Positions 35,546-42,765 of a DNA stretch of 51,314 nt are shown in pieces. The stretch covers positions 1 to 51,314 of the forward strand of contig NZ_BBQH01000083.1 in assembly GCF_018397995.1 (NCBI RefSeq). Reading direction: 5' to 3'. Source of the DNA: Rhizomonospora bruguierae. Its GTDB lineage: Bacteria > Actinomycetota > Actinomycetes > Mycobacteriales > Micromonosporaceae. The notes beneath the pieces are model-generated. The model was not told the DNA's origin, made no database searches, and saw only the letters and a list, made by a program, of their open reading frames with translations. Position 1 is the first letter of the stretch. Every line of letters begins with the position of its first letter. The translations under genes were made by a program, and so were the position numbers.

Positions 35546-35654
35546 TGTGGGTTCCTCTCGCCGGAGCCGTCCGTGGCTGTCGTCTGTCACCGGCGACGCT
35601 ACGGCCCGGCACCCGCTCAGGGGATCCCGGAAACGTGCCACTGCCCGCGCCGGG

Positions 35655-36989
35655 TCAGTGCTGGAGGCTGATACCGGCCCTGGTGAGCGCCTTGATGACC
35701 TGGGCGGACTCGGCGAAGCCGATCACCAGGACGGCGTCCGGCCCCCAGTCCTTGATGTCCCCGGCGGCGCTGAAGAAGTCGAGCGGTGTCTTCGAGTCCT
35801 CGGGCGGGGTGTAGGTGACCTGCTTGATCTGGTCCGGGGTGATGCCCACGTTGCCCAGCTCGCTGGCCACGTTCGCCTGCAGACCCTTGCCGTAGTCGTC
35901 GTCCCGCGCCACGATCGTGATCTTGCGGACGCCGTCCCGCATCATCACGTCCGCCAGCGCCTTGCCCTGCAAATTGTCCGAGGGCGCGGTGCGGAAGTAG
36001 AGGCCGTCGTCCTGCGCCGTGCTGAGGAACGCGGCGGTGTTACACGGCGAGAACAACACCACGCCGGCCGCGACCGTCTGGTCCAGCACCGCCTTGCTGA
36101 TGCTCGACGCGCCCGCCCCGATCAGCACGTGCACACCCTCGTCGATCTGCCGGCTGACGGTCGCCCGGGCCACCTCCGGGTTGGTCCCGTCGTCGCCCGG
36201 CAGCCAGACCACCTTCTCGCCGAGCACCCCGCCCGCGGCGTTGATCTCCTTGATCGCCAGTTCGGCGGCGGTGGACATCGGCGGGTACATCAGGGACAGG
36301 TCCCCGGTCTGCGGCAACAGCCCGCCGATCTTCAGCGGGGCGCCGCTCCGCCCCGGGCTGCCTTTCGCCGGCGCGGGACCCTTCCCGCCCGCGGCGCCCG
36401 CCGCGTCCCCGGCGCCGAGGAACTCCGTCTTGCCGTCGTCCAGCCTGTCGTCACGGCCGAAGTGCAGCGTGGCGTACGTGGCAGTGGACGGCTCCCCGGC
36501 CGGCGTGAACCCGGCCCGGGTCAGCGACACGCCCCGGTACTCGATGTCCCGGCCCGCCCGCGCCAGGGTCAGGCACTGCGCGACCGCGTCGCAGCGCTCG
36601 CCGCCCTGGGTCACGCCGTTGATGTACTTGGCGATCTGCGGCGGCTTCGTCGTACCCGCCAGCTGCGCGGCCAGCGCGCTGATCACCACGGCGTCGTACG
36701 ACTCGCCCGCGTACGTGTAGTCGTTGAGGTCCGGCCGCACCTGGTGCAGCCGGTGCTTGAAGTCCTCGGAAAGCTGGGTCATGGGCGTGGTGCCCTTCAT
36801 GCCCGCCAGCGTCCCCGGCTCCTCCTTGAATTCCTCACCGAAGGAGTTGCTCATGTTACCGTCGGTTCCGTACAGCCGGACCTGGGTCGGTGTGGACGTA
36901 TCCCCCGCCGCCTTGTCGCCGCCGCAGCCGGTCAGCGCCGCTACCAGCGCCGCGCAGGCGGCGATCGCCAGACCACGCGAAACTCGCAT
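35655..36989 (-). CDS. Substrate-binding lipoprotein (type I periplasmic-binding fold) with swapped halves
   Basis: A 444-aa protein with signal peptide and lipobox LTGC (Cys22), AAGGG-type ribosome site (GGGAGGGAGGAG). Residues 219-444 are the N-terminal half of a LivJ/LivK-like protein (LKIGGLLPQTGDLSL, AIKEINAAGGVLG, TAPSDNLQGKAL, DAVLVIGFAESAQVIKAL). Residues 37-188 are the C-terminal half (VRLYGTDGNMSNSF, YAGESYDAVVISALAAQ, CDAVAQC). They occur in reverse order to normal, joined by a Gly/Pro/Ala/Ser linker at 189-218; the natural join would be residue 444 to residue 38. This is a circular permutation. No ABC transporter genes are adjacent. Ligand unknown. Confidence 0.88.
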   Translation of the reverse strand: MRVSRGLAIAACAALVAALTGCGGDKAAGDTSTPTQVRLYGTDGNMSNSFGEEFKEEPGTLAGMKGTTPMTQLSEDFKHRLHQVRPDLNDYTYAGESYDAVVISALAAQLAGTTKPPQIAKYINGVTQGGERCDAVAQCLTLARAGRDIEYRGVSLTRAGFTPAGEPSTATYATLHFGRDDRLDDGKTEFLGAGDAAGAAGGKGPAPAKGSPGRSGAPLKIGGLLPQTGDLSLMYPPMSTAAELAIKEINAAGGVLGEKVVWLPGDDGTNPEVARATVSRQIDEGVHVLIGAGASSISKAVLDQTVAAGVVLFSPCNTAAFLSTAQDDGLYFRTAPSDNLQGKALADVMMRDGVRKITIVARDDDYGKGLQANVASELGNVGITPDQIKQVTYTPPEDSKTPLDFFSAAGDIKDWGPDAVLVIGFAESAQVIKALTRAGISLQH

Positions 36990-37019
36990 GGCTCCTCCCT
37001 CCCCAAAGGTCCGGCTGGC

Positions 37020-37025
37020 AATGTA
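37020..37025 (-). promoter_or_regulatory. Possible -10 box for the substrate-binding protein gene
   Basis: TACATT on the minus strand lies 31 nt before ATG 36989, allowing a short leader with the ribosome site. Confidence 0.35.
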
Positions 37026-37059
37026 GCGCGCCCGCAGGCCAACGCGCGAAACCGGCCGG

Positions 37060-37065
37060 TAGGCT
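37060..37065 (+). promoter_or_regulatory. -10 box for leaderless thioesterase gene
   Basis: TAGGCT begins 13 nt before GTG 37073. Confidence 0.5.
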
Positions 37066-37072
37066 CGCGGCC

Positions 37073-37474
37073 GTGGAGGGCTTCCCGGAGGGGCTCGGCG
37101 GGCTGGGCGGCCTGGCCGAACGCATGCGGATCACGCTGGTGGAGGCGGCGCCCGAGCGGGTCGTCGGCACCATGCCCGTGGCGGGCAACACCCAGCCGTA
37201 CGGCCTGCTCCACGGCGGTGCCTCCTGCGTCCTGGCCGAAACCCTGGGCTCCGTCGGCGCCGCCCTGCACGGCGCCACCATCGGCCGCCCGGCCGCCCTC
37301 GGCGTCGACATCAACGCGACGCACCACCGCGCGCTGCGCACCGGCACCGTCACCGGCGTCGCCACACCGGTGCACCTCGGTGGCAGCGTCGCCACGTACG
37401 ACATCGTCATCACCGACCCGGACGGCAACCGCGTCTGCACCGCCCGCCTGACCTGCCTCCTCCGCTCGCCCTGA
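37073..37474 (+). CDS. PaaI-type hotdog thioesterase
   Basis: A 133-aa single-hotdog protein. The key motif is PYGLLHGGASCVLAETLGSVGA, where HGG and the following Glu form the catalytic site of the PaaI/MenI group; LGVDINATHHRALRTGTVTG and a C-terminal beta strand complete the fold. These enzymes hydrolyse aryl- or acyl-CoA, for example dihydroxynaphthoyl-CoA. GTG 37073 is chosen from its -10 box spacing; a longer upstream frame has no support. It is divergent from the lipoprotein gene. Confidence 0.9.
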   Translation: MEGFPEGLGGLGGLAERMRITLVEAAPERVVGTMPVAGNTQPYGLLHGGASCVLAETLGSVGAALHGATIGRPAALGVDINATHHRALRTGTVTGVATPVHLGGSVATYDIVITDPDGNRVCTARLTCLLRSP

Positions 37475-37526
37475 CCCGGGCAACCGCGGCGGCGCCGTCC
37501 GCGCTGCGCGGGTTGCCGGGTGGGCA

Positions 37527-37532
37527 TACGCT
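37527..37532 (+). promoter_or_regulatory. -10 box for leaderless small gene
   Basis: TACGCT begins 13 nt before GTG 37540. Confidence 0.45.
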
Positions 37533-37539
37533 GCGGCAC

Positions 37540-37932
37540 GTGAGCGATCCGATGCGCGACGCCGCCGACGACGCGGTGCAGGTGCTGGCCAGCGCCCTCG
37601 ACGGCGACACCGACGCGGTCGCCGGTGCCTTCGACGCCGTGGTCAGCCGCGCCGGGATGGTCGGCGCCTACGACGTCGCCTGGGCCCTCGCCGCCACCAT
37701 GGTCGGGGAGAACGTGCCCTCCCGCGGCATCTGGACGCTCGACTTCCCCGGCATCGACGACGCCGGGTACGGGCACCGCTGGGTCGCCCGCTTCGTCAGC
37801 GCCTACGCGAACGCGGATGCGTCCACCGGCGCGGCACTGTTCGGCGCGGCGCTGGAGGACGGCCAGCTTTCCGAGTGCCTGCTCACCCTCGCCGGCTCCG
37901 CCGTCGCCACCCTCCGCCACCGAGCCGACTAA
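37540..37932 (+). CDS. Conserved hypothetical protein
   Basis: A 130-aa soluble, mostly helical protein (ADDAVQVLASALDGDTDAVAGAFDAVV, WVARFVSAYANADASTGAALFGAAL). Two-copy-like helical patterns suggest a tetratricopeptide-like or all-alpha fold, but I recognise no family. GTG 37540 follows the -10 box spacing of other leaderless genes. It lies alone before the tRNA operon terminator, which reads on the other strand. Confidence 0.7.
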   Translation: MSDPMRDAADDAVQVLASALDGDTDAVAGAFDAVVSRAGMVGAYDVAWALAATMVGENVPSRGIWTLDFPGIDDAGYGHRWVARFVSAYANADASTGAALFGAALEDGQLSECLLTLAGSAVATLRHRAD

Positions 37933-38006
37933 CCCACCGGCCACCACTCCCGGCGATCTTCTCGCCGGGGCCGGCCCGCCGGGCAGGCGGTGACGAGGTC
38001 ACATAA

Positions 38007-38042
38007 AAGCAAAACGTCCACCGGCGTTTCCGCTGGTGGACG
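38007..38042 (-). terminator. Rho-independent terminator of the tRNA operon
   Basis: On the minus strand CGTCCACC pairs with GGTGGACG; four inner pairs, one of them a wobble, extend the stem to 12 bp with a 4-nt loop, followed by TTTTGCTTTT. This is the only canonical T-tract terminator in the window. Confidence 0.9.
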
Positions 38043-38068
38043 CTGCGATAGCCCGGCGAAAGGCTATG

Positions 38069-38142
38069 TGGCCAGGGGCGGGGTCGAACCGCCGACCTTC
38101 CGATTTTCAGTCGGACGCTCGTACCAACTGAGCTACCTGGCC
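38069..38142 (-). tRNA. tRNA-Phe (GAA)
   Basis: A 74-nt cloverleaf: acceptor GGCCAGG/CCTGGCC, D-loop GCTCAGTTGGT, anticodon loop CTGAAAA with GAA, T-arm GGCGG-TTCGACC-CCGCC. The 3' CCA is not encoded (discriminator A, then CAT). It is the last gene of the Glu-Asp-Phe operon. Confidence 0.95.
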
Positions 38143-38146
38143 AGAG

Positions 38147-38220
38147 CGGTCCTGACGGGACTTGAACCCGCGACCTCCGCCTTGACAGGGCGGCGAGCAC
38201 TCCAACTGCTCCACAGGACC
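38147..38220 (-). tRNA. tRNA-Asp (GTC)
   Basis: A 74-nt cloverleaf: acceptor GGTCCTG/CAGGACC, D-loop with AGCAGTTGG, anticodon loop CTGTCAA with GTC, T-arm CGGG-TTCAAGT-CCCG and discriminator G. It lies 4 nt upstream of tRNA-Phe and 31 nt after tRNA-Glu; no CCA is encoded. Confidence 0.95.
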
Positions 38221-38251
38221 TCGCTCACCGTTCCGGTCGAGACCGGAACCG

Positions 38252-38324
38252 TGCCCCCAACGGGATTCGAACCCGTGCTACCGCCTTGAAAGGGCGGCGT
38301 CCTGGGCCGCTAGACGATGAGGGC
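38252..38324 (-). tRNA. tRNA-Glu (TTC)
   Basis: A 73-nt cloverleaf: acceptor GCCCTCA/TGGGGGC with one G-T pair, anticodon loop CTTTCAA with TTC, T-arm ACGGG-TTCGAAT-CCCGT and discriminator A. It is first of the three-tRNA operon. Confidence 0.95.
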
Positions 38325-38417
38325 GGCCCCGCCATCATCGCACACGGCACATCAGGTGCTGTAACCAGGTGCGGTCAGGCGGCTGAGCTCCCATCCGGCC
38401 CCGCCGGAGGCCTGGCA

Positions 38418-38446
38418 AGCATACGCGATCCACCGGATGCGACCAA
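38418..38446 (-). promoter_or_regulatory. Promoter of the tRNA operon
   Basis: On the minus strand TTGGTC (38446-38441), exactly 17 bp, and TATGCT (38423-38418). The predicted start is about 87 nt before tRNA-Glu. Confidence 0.75.
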
Positions 38447-38469
38447 ACGGGTTCCCTGGCCGTGGCGGC

Positions 38470-39282
38470 TCATCGCATCGGTACCAGGGAGAACTGCTTC
38501 TTGAGGGTGGGGATGATGGTGCGGCAGGCGGTGATGGTGGCGCTGCGGTCGCCGCCGCCGTCGTGCATGAGGACGATCGAGCCGCGGTGGGTGTTGCGCA
38601 GGACCCGGTCGGTGATGGTCTTGGCGGGGGGCCGGCGCCAGTCGTTCGGGTCGACGCTCCAGCCGAGCGGGGTCATGCCGAGGCTCTTGGCGACCGAGAC
38701 GACGTTGGGGGTCCACATCCCGCCGGGCTGGCGGTAGTAGCGGATGGTGGCGCCGGGGACCGCGCGGCGGATGGCCGCGTTGGTGCGGGCGAGGTTGGCT
38801 TCGATGGTGCCGACCGACTTGGTGCCGAGCTTGAGTTCGTGGTGCCAGCTGTGGTTGCACAGGGTGTGGCCCTCCCGCGCGATCTGGGCGACCAGGTGCG
38901 GGTACTTCTGGACCTCGGTGCCGATCAGGCAGAACGTGGCCTTGATCCCCTGGGCGCGGAGCAGGGCGAGCAGTTGCGGGGTGTAGGGGCTGGGGCCGTC
39001 GTCGAAGGTGAGGGCGACGTTCTGGCCCGCGCTCTTCTTGACCCCGGCGACGGGGCCGATGGTGCTGCCGCCGGGGCGGGTGGCGACCGGCGGTGTGTCG
39101 GTCGCCGGCTGTTTCGGTGGCGCGGTCGGCGTCGTGGTCGGGTCGGCCGTCGGCGCCGCGGTAGGGCCGGCGGCGGCGATGGTCTGTGCCGGGGTGCAGG
39201 CGGTGATCCGCCCACCCAGCAGCAGGGCGAGGGCGACGATGCCGGCCACGACGACCGACTTCGGAACCCGTCGAGGCGTCAT
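38470..39282 (-). CDS. Polysaccharide deacetylase (NodB domain), secreted or lipid-anchored
   Basis: A 270-aa protein. It has an N-terminal hydrophobic segment with a possible lipobox ITAC (Cys29), a Pro/Thr linker at 31-75, then a NodB carbohydrate-esterase-4 domain. All five motifs are present: TFDDG (Asp94 base, Asp95 metal), H144-SWH-H148, RYYRQPGG, DPNDW (211-215) and VLMHDG (His240). It removes acetyl groups from peptidoglycan or chitin-like sugars outside the membrane. ATG 39282 gives a normal signal sequence; the longer frame adds 20 unlikely residues. Confidence 0.92.
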   Translation of the reverse strand: MTPRRVPKSVVVAGIVALALLLGGRITACTPAQTIAAAGPTAAPTADPTTTPTAPPKQPATDTPPVATRPGGSTIGPVAGVKKSAGQNVALTFDDGPSPYTPQLLALLRAQGIKATFCLIGTEVQKYPHLVAQIAREGHTLCNHSWHHELKLGTKSVGTIEANLARTNAAIRRAVPGATIRYYRQPGGMWTPNVVSVAKSLGMTPLGWSVDPNDWRRPPAKTITDRVLRNTHRGSIVLMHDGGGDRSATITACRTIIPTLKKQFSLVPMR

Positions 39283-39438
39283 GGCGCGTGCTCCCGGTGG
39301 TGGGTTGTGCTCGGGCCGGTCACATACCCTAGCCCATGCCACCTAGTGATTTTTCGCCCATATGGTGGAGAAGCGGACTAATTCGGGAAGAGTAAGCTGA
39401 ACGTCACACACCGCAACCGTGCCGGCCCGAGTCGTCGG

Positions 39439-39978
39439 TCAGCCCGACCGTGCCCACAGTGGGCCGCTGACCCCGGCCAGCCACGGTGCGTAGGCGTCCG
39501 GCTCCGCGGCCAGGTCGCGGCGCAGGTCGGCCGGGTCGACCCAGCGCACATCGGCGACCTCGGCCGGGTCCGGGCGCAGGGCCAGATCCTCGGGTACGCG
39601 GCCGACCAGCACGTGATCGAACTCATGCTCGACCCGCCCGGTGGCCGGGTCGGTCGCGCGGTACCGGTACACGGCGATGGGGTGCAGTTCGACCCCGGTG
39701 ACGCCCAGCTCCTCGACGAGGCGGTGCCCGGCGGCGTCAACCGGAGTCTGCCCCGGAGCCGGGTGGCCGCAGCAGGCGTTGGCCCAGCGCAGCGGGAAGC
39801 GGGTCTTGACCTCCGCGCGCCGCTGGAGCAGCAGCCGCCCGGCCGGGTCCACGAGTTGGACCGAGAACGCCCGGTGCAGCCGGCCCGGCTCCCGGTGTGC
39901 CTCCTCGACGGTCAGCGTGCCGCAGGCCCGGCCGGCGTCGTCCACCAACTCGACGAGGTGCTGCTCGCGGCCGGTCAC
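39439..39978 (-). CDS. idi: Isopentenyl-diphosphate delta-isomerase, type 1
   Basis: A 179-aa Nudix-fold enzyme that interconverts IPP and DMAPP, feeding carotenoid synthesis. It has the catalytic Cys70 in NACCGHP, the Nudix-like GHRLVEELGV, and the acidic VEHEF around residue 117-119. GTG 39978 overlaps the crtI stop by four bases (GTGA), so it is coupled to crtI. A much longer frame crosses the crtI region as a shadow. Confidence 0.93.
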   Translation of the reverse strand: MTGREQHLVELVDDAGRACGTLTVEEAHREPGRLHRAFSVQLVDPAGRLLLQRRAEVKTRFPLRWANACCGHPAPGQTPVDAAGHRLVEELGVTGVELHPIAVYRYRATDPATGRVEHEFDHVLVGRVPEDLALRPDPAEVADVRWVDPADLRRDLAAEPDAYAPWLAGVSGPLWARSG

Positions 39979-41453
39979 CGCAGCGCTCCGGTCACCCGCG
40001 CGGCGGCCAGCTTGCCGGAGATCAGCACCATCGGTACGCCGACGCCGGGCTGGGTCCCGGAGCCGACGAACACCACATTGGACAGTGTGGGGTGCAGGTT
40101 GCGCGGGCGGAACGGTCCCGTCTGGGCCAGCGTGTGCGCGGCGGCGAACGGGGTGCCGGCGGCCAGGCCGAGGTCCGCCCACCGGGCCGGGGTGACCACG
40201 TCGCGCACCTCGACGCCGGCGCCGAACCCGGTGTAGCCGCGCTCCTCCAGGGTCCGCAGGAGGGAATCCGCGTACCGGCTGGGCAGGTCGCCGCGCCAGT
40301 CGAGCGGGGCGCGTTCCAGGTTGGGGACGGGCGCGAGCACGAAGTACGTGTGCCGACCGGGCGGGGCCACCGACGGGTCGGTGCGGCTCGGGTTCGTGAC
40401 CAGCAGGGACGGGTCGCTCATCAGTTCGCCCCGGCGGATCACCTGGTCGAACGTGGTGCGCCAGGCCCGGCCGAAGTGGATGTTGTGGTGCGCGATCCTC
40501 GAGTACCCCCGGGTCGAGCCGACGTGCAGCACCACGCAGGACGGCGAGTACCGCACCCGGCGCGGCTGCTGGCCCAGCAGGTCCCGGTAGGCCACGGGCA
40601 GGTCGGGGTTGAGCACCACCGCGTCGGCCAGGATGCGCTCGCCGTCCTCGGTCACCACGGCGGTGGCCCGGCCGGCGGCGGTCTCCACGTGGGCGGCGGG
40701 CGTGCCGTAACGGATCGTCACGCCGTGCTTCTCGGCCGCGCCGGCCAGCGCCCGGGGCACCGCGTGCACGCCGCCGCGCGGGAACCAGACGCCGGCCACC
40801 GCGTCCAGGTAGGCGATCACGGCGTACAGGGCCAGCGCGTCGTGCGGGGCCAGCCCCGCGTACATCGCCTGGAAGGAGAAGATCCGGCGGGTGCGCGGGT
40901 CCCGGAAGAATTGATTGATCTTGGTTTGCAGGCGGCGGAAGCCGCCGGCGGCTAGCAGCCGCAGCAGGTTGGCGGTGAGCAGGTCGCGGGGCGAGTCGAG
41001 GTTGCGCTCGATGAAGTCGCGGCGCTCCAGCCGCCACAGGGCGCGGGCGTGGTCCACGAAGCGCAGGTAACCGTCCGCCTCGCGGGCACCGCAGACCCGG
41101 GAGATCTCCGCCGCCATCCGGACGGTGTCGGTGATCACGTCGAGCGTGGAGCCGTCCGGGTAGTGCGCCCGGTAGGCCGGGTCCAGTTGGGTCAGGTCCA
41201 GCCAGTCTCCCAGCTCCTCGCCGACCGCGCCGAGCGCCTCGGCGATCAGTTCCGGCATCGTGAGCACGGTCGGCCCGGTGTCGAACTCGTACCCCTCCAG
41301 GGCCAGCCGGCCGGCGCGGCCGCCCGGTACCGGCTCGCGCTCCAGCACCGTGACCCGGCGCCCCGCCGCGGCCAGGTGCAGCGCGGCGGCCAGGCCGCCC
41401 AGACCCGCCCCGACGATCACCACCCGCTCGGTGGGTCCGCTCACCGTCCGCAT
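39975..41453 (-). CDS. crtI: Phytoene desaturase (CrtI family)
   Basis: A 492-aa FAD enzyme that desaturates phytoene towards lycopene. It has the N-terminal dinucleotide motif VVIVGAGLGGLAAALHLAAAG, GGRAGRL and FDTGPTVLTMPEL, and the C-terminal FVGSGTQPGVGVPMVLISGKLAA, which is the bacterial CrtI signature. ATG 41453 has AAGGAGG 4 nt upstream; further upstream in-frame starts are not supported. It is coupled to idi and divergent from crtB. The number of desaturation steps cannot be told from sequence. Confidence 0.94.
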   Translation of the reverse strand: MRTVSGPTERVVIVGAGLGGLAAALHLAAAGRRVTVLEREPVPGGRAGRLALEGYEFDTGPTVLTMPELIAEALGAVGEELGDWLDLTQLDPAYRAHYPDGSTLDVITDTVRMAAEISRVCGAREADGYLRFVDHARALWRLERRDFIERNLDSPRDLLTANLLRLLAAGGFRRLQTKINQFFRDPRTRRIFSFQAMYAGLAPHDALALYAVIAYLDAVAGVWFPRGGVHAVPRALAGAAEKHGVTIRYGTPAAHVETAAGRATAVVTEDGERILADAVVLNPDLPVAYRDLLGQQPRRVRYSPSCVVLHVGSTRGYSRIAHHNIHFGRAWRTTFDQVIRRGELMSDPSLLVTNPSRTDPSVAPPGRHTYFVLAPVPNLERAPLDWRGDLPSRYADSLLRTLEERGYTGFGAGVEVRDVVTPARWADLGLAAGTPFAAAHTLAQTGPFRPRNLHPTLSNVVFVGSGTQPGVGVPMVLISGKLAAARVTGALR

Positions 41454-41843
41454 CCCGCCTCCTTCGGCCGTCCGCCGCGGCCGCGCCTCCATCATGATGG
41501 CCGGCGGCCGGCTCACGACCACCACCCGGTGGCGGTGACGGCACGTGCGGTGACGCGTCCCGCGCGGCGGGCGGATCGGCGCGGCGCGCCAGGTCGCCGG
41601 CCCGTTCGGTCGATGATGCGCTCCGACCGGTGCGGCGCGGCGGGTCTCGGGCCGAGGTCGCCCGGGCGCGCGATCCACCCCCGCCCTTCGCGGGACGCAT
41701 CAGCGGCGTCCCGGGCCTGCTCTCCGGCGCCGCGGTTCGCCGCGGGAGAGCAGGCCCGGGTACTGTCCGGCCACGTGTGCGCACCCGAGGCGCAGCCGCC
41801 CGGTCGCGCCGATCGGTGCGTCGAGTCGCCGGAGGGGGCGGGA
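41454..41843. other. Long divergent crtI/crtB spacer
   Basis: 390 nt without a convincing gene. It holds a 12-bp palindrome CCATCATGATGG (41489-41500), the large hairpin at 41710-41760, and TACTGT at 41761-41766. The last is a possible crtB -10 box, with either a 70-nt leader to GTG 41844 or a near-leaderless GTG at 41775 in the same frame. Confidence 0.6.
41710..41760. promoter_or_regulatory. 51-nt compound hairpin capped by a UUCG loop, upstream of crtB
   Basis: Arms CCCGGGCCTGCTCTC (41710-41724) and GAGAGCAGGCCCGGG (41746-41760) pair perfectly over 15 bp. Inside, after a 5-nt bulge, CCGCGG-TTCG-CCGCGG forms a second stem with a TTCG loop. It ends at the -10-like TACTGT, so it may be a terminator of leftward transcripts, an operator, or a cruciform. 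Confidence 0.75.
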
Positions 41844-42752
41844 GTGGAGACGAGCCTCGCCGCCGCCTACGAGCGTTGCCGCCGGCTGCACCGGCGCCAC
41901 GGCCGGACGTACTACCTGGCCACCAGTCTGCTGCCGGCGTGGAAGCGGCGGCACGTGCACGCCCTCTACGGCTTCACCCGGTACACCGACGAGATCGTGG
42001 ACGAGCTGGGCGGCCGGCCCGCCGCGGTGCGCGCCACCCGGCTCCGGCTCTGGCGCGACCGCTTCCTGGGCGGGCTGGCCGGGGCGCCGGTCGACGACCC
42101 GCTGCTGCCGGCCGTGCTGCACACCATCGCGATCTTCGACCTGGACCCGGCGGACTTCACCCGGTTCCTGGACAGCATGGCGATGGACCTCACGGTCACC
42201 GGCTACGACACGTACGCCGACCTGCTGGCCTACATGGAGGGTTCGGCGGCGGCGATCGGCACGATGATGCTGCCGGTCCTCGGCGCCCGCGACCCGGCGG
42301 CCGCCCGCGAGCCGGCCCGCCAGCTGGGCCTGGCGTTCCAGCTCACCAACTTCATCCGGGACGTGGCGGAGGACCTCGACCGGGGCCGGGTCTACCTGCC
42401 GCGGGAGGACCTCGACCGGTTCGGCGTCCGCCGGGACGACCTGGCCGCCGGTTCGCCCCGGGTCAGCGAACTCATCCGGTACGAGGTGAGCCGCGCCCAG
42501 GCGCACTACGCGGCCGCGGCCGGGGGCATCCCGCTGCTGGAACCCGCGTCCCAGGCGTGCATGCGCGCCGCGTACCACCTGTACGGGGGCATCCTGGACG
42601 AGGTGGCGGCCCGGGGGTACGACGTCTTCGCCGCCCGCGCCACCGTCCCGAACCGGCGCCGGCTCGCCGTGGCCCTGCGTTCGCTGGCCACCCGCGCCGG
42701 CGCACCGGTGCGGCTGCCCGGTCCGCCGCCGGCGGCGCGGCGCGCGGCGTGA
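41844..42752 (+). CDS. crtB: Phytoene synthase
   Basis: A 302-aa squalene/phytoene synthase that condenses two geranylgeranyl diphosphates to phytoene. The first aspartate-rich motif is YTDEIVDE (48-55) and the second DVAEDLDRGR, with LAFQLTNFIRD before it. GGAGG lies 8 nt before GTG 41844; GTG 41775 would add 23 residues. No GGPP synthase gene is in the window, so the pathway is incomplete here. The flavin disulfide-reductase-like gene follows after 13 nt and may be co-transcribed. Confidence 0.93.
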   Translation: METSLAAAYERCRRLHRRHGRTYYLATSLLPAWKRRHVHALYGFTRYTDEIVDELGGRPAAVRATRLRLWRDRFLGGLAGAPVDDPLLPAVLHTIAIFDLDPADFTRFLDSMAMDLTVTGYDTYADLLAYMEGSAAAIGTMMLPVLGARDPAAAREPARQLGLAFQLTNFIRDVAEDLDRGRVYLPREDLDRFGVRRDDLAAGSPRVSELIRYEVSRAQAHYAAAAGGIPLLEPASQACMRAAYHLYGGILDEVAARGYDVFAARATVPNRRRLAVALRSLATRAGAPVRLPGPPPAARRAA

Positions 42753-42765
42753 CAGGCTTACGGGC

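Noticed and set aside
37941-38470. Integration site with a prophage or island at the tRNA genes
   Set aside because: No integrase, direct repeats or change of composition beside the three tRNAs.
39979-41784. Minus-strand frame extending idi to 781 residues
   Set aside because: It is a shadow of crtI in another frame; only 39439-39978 encodes Idi.
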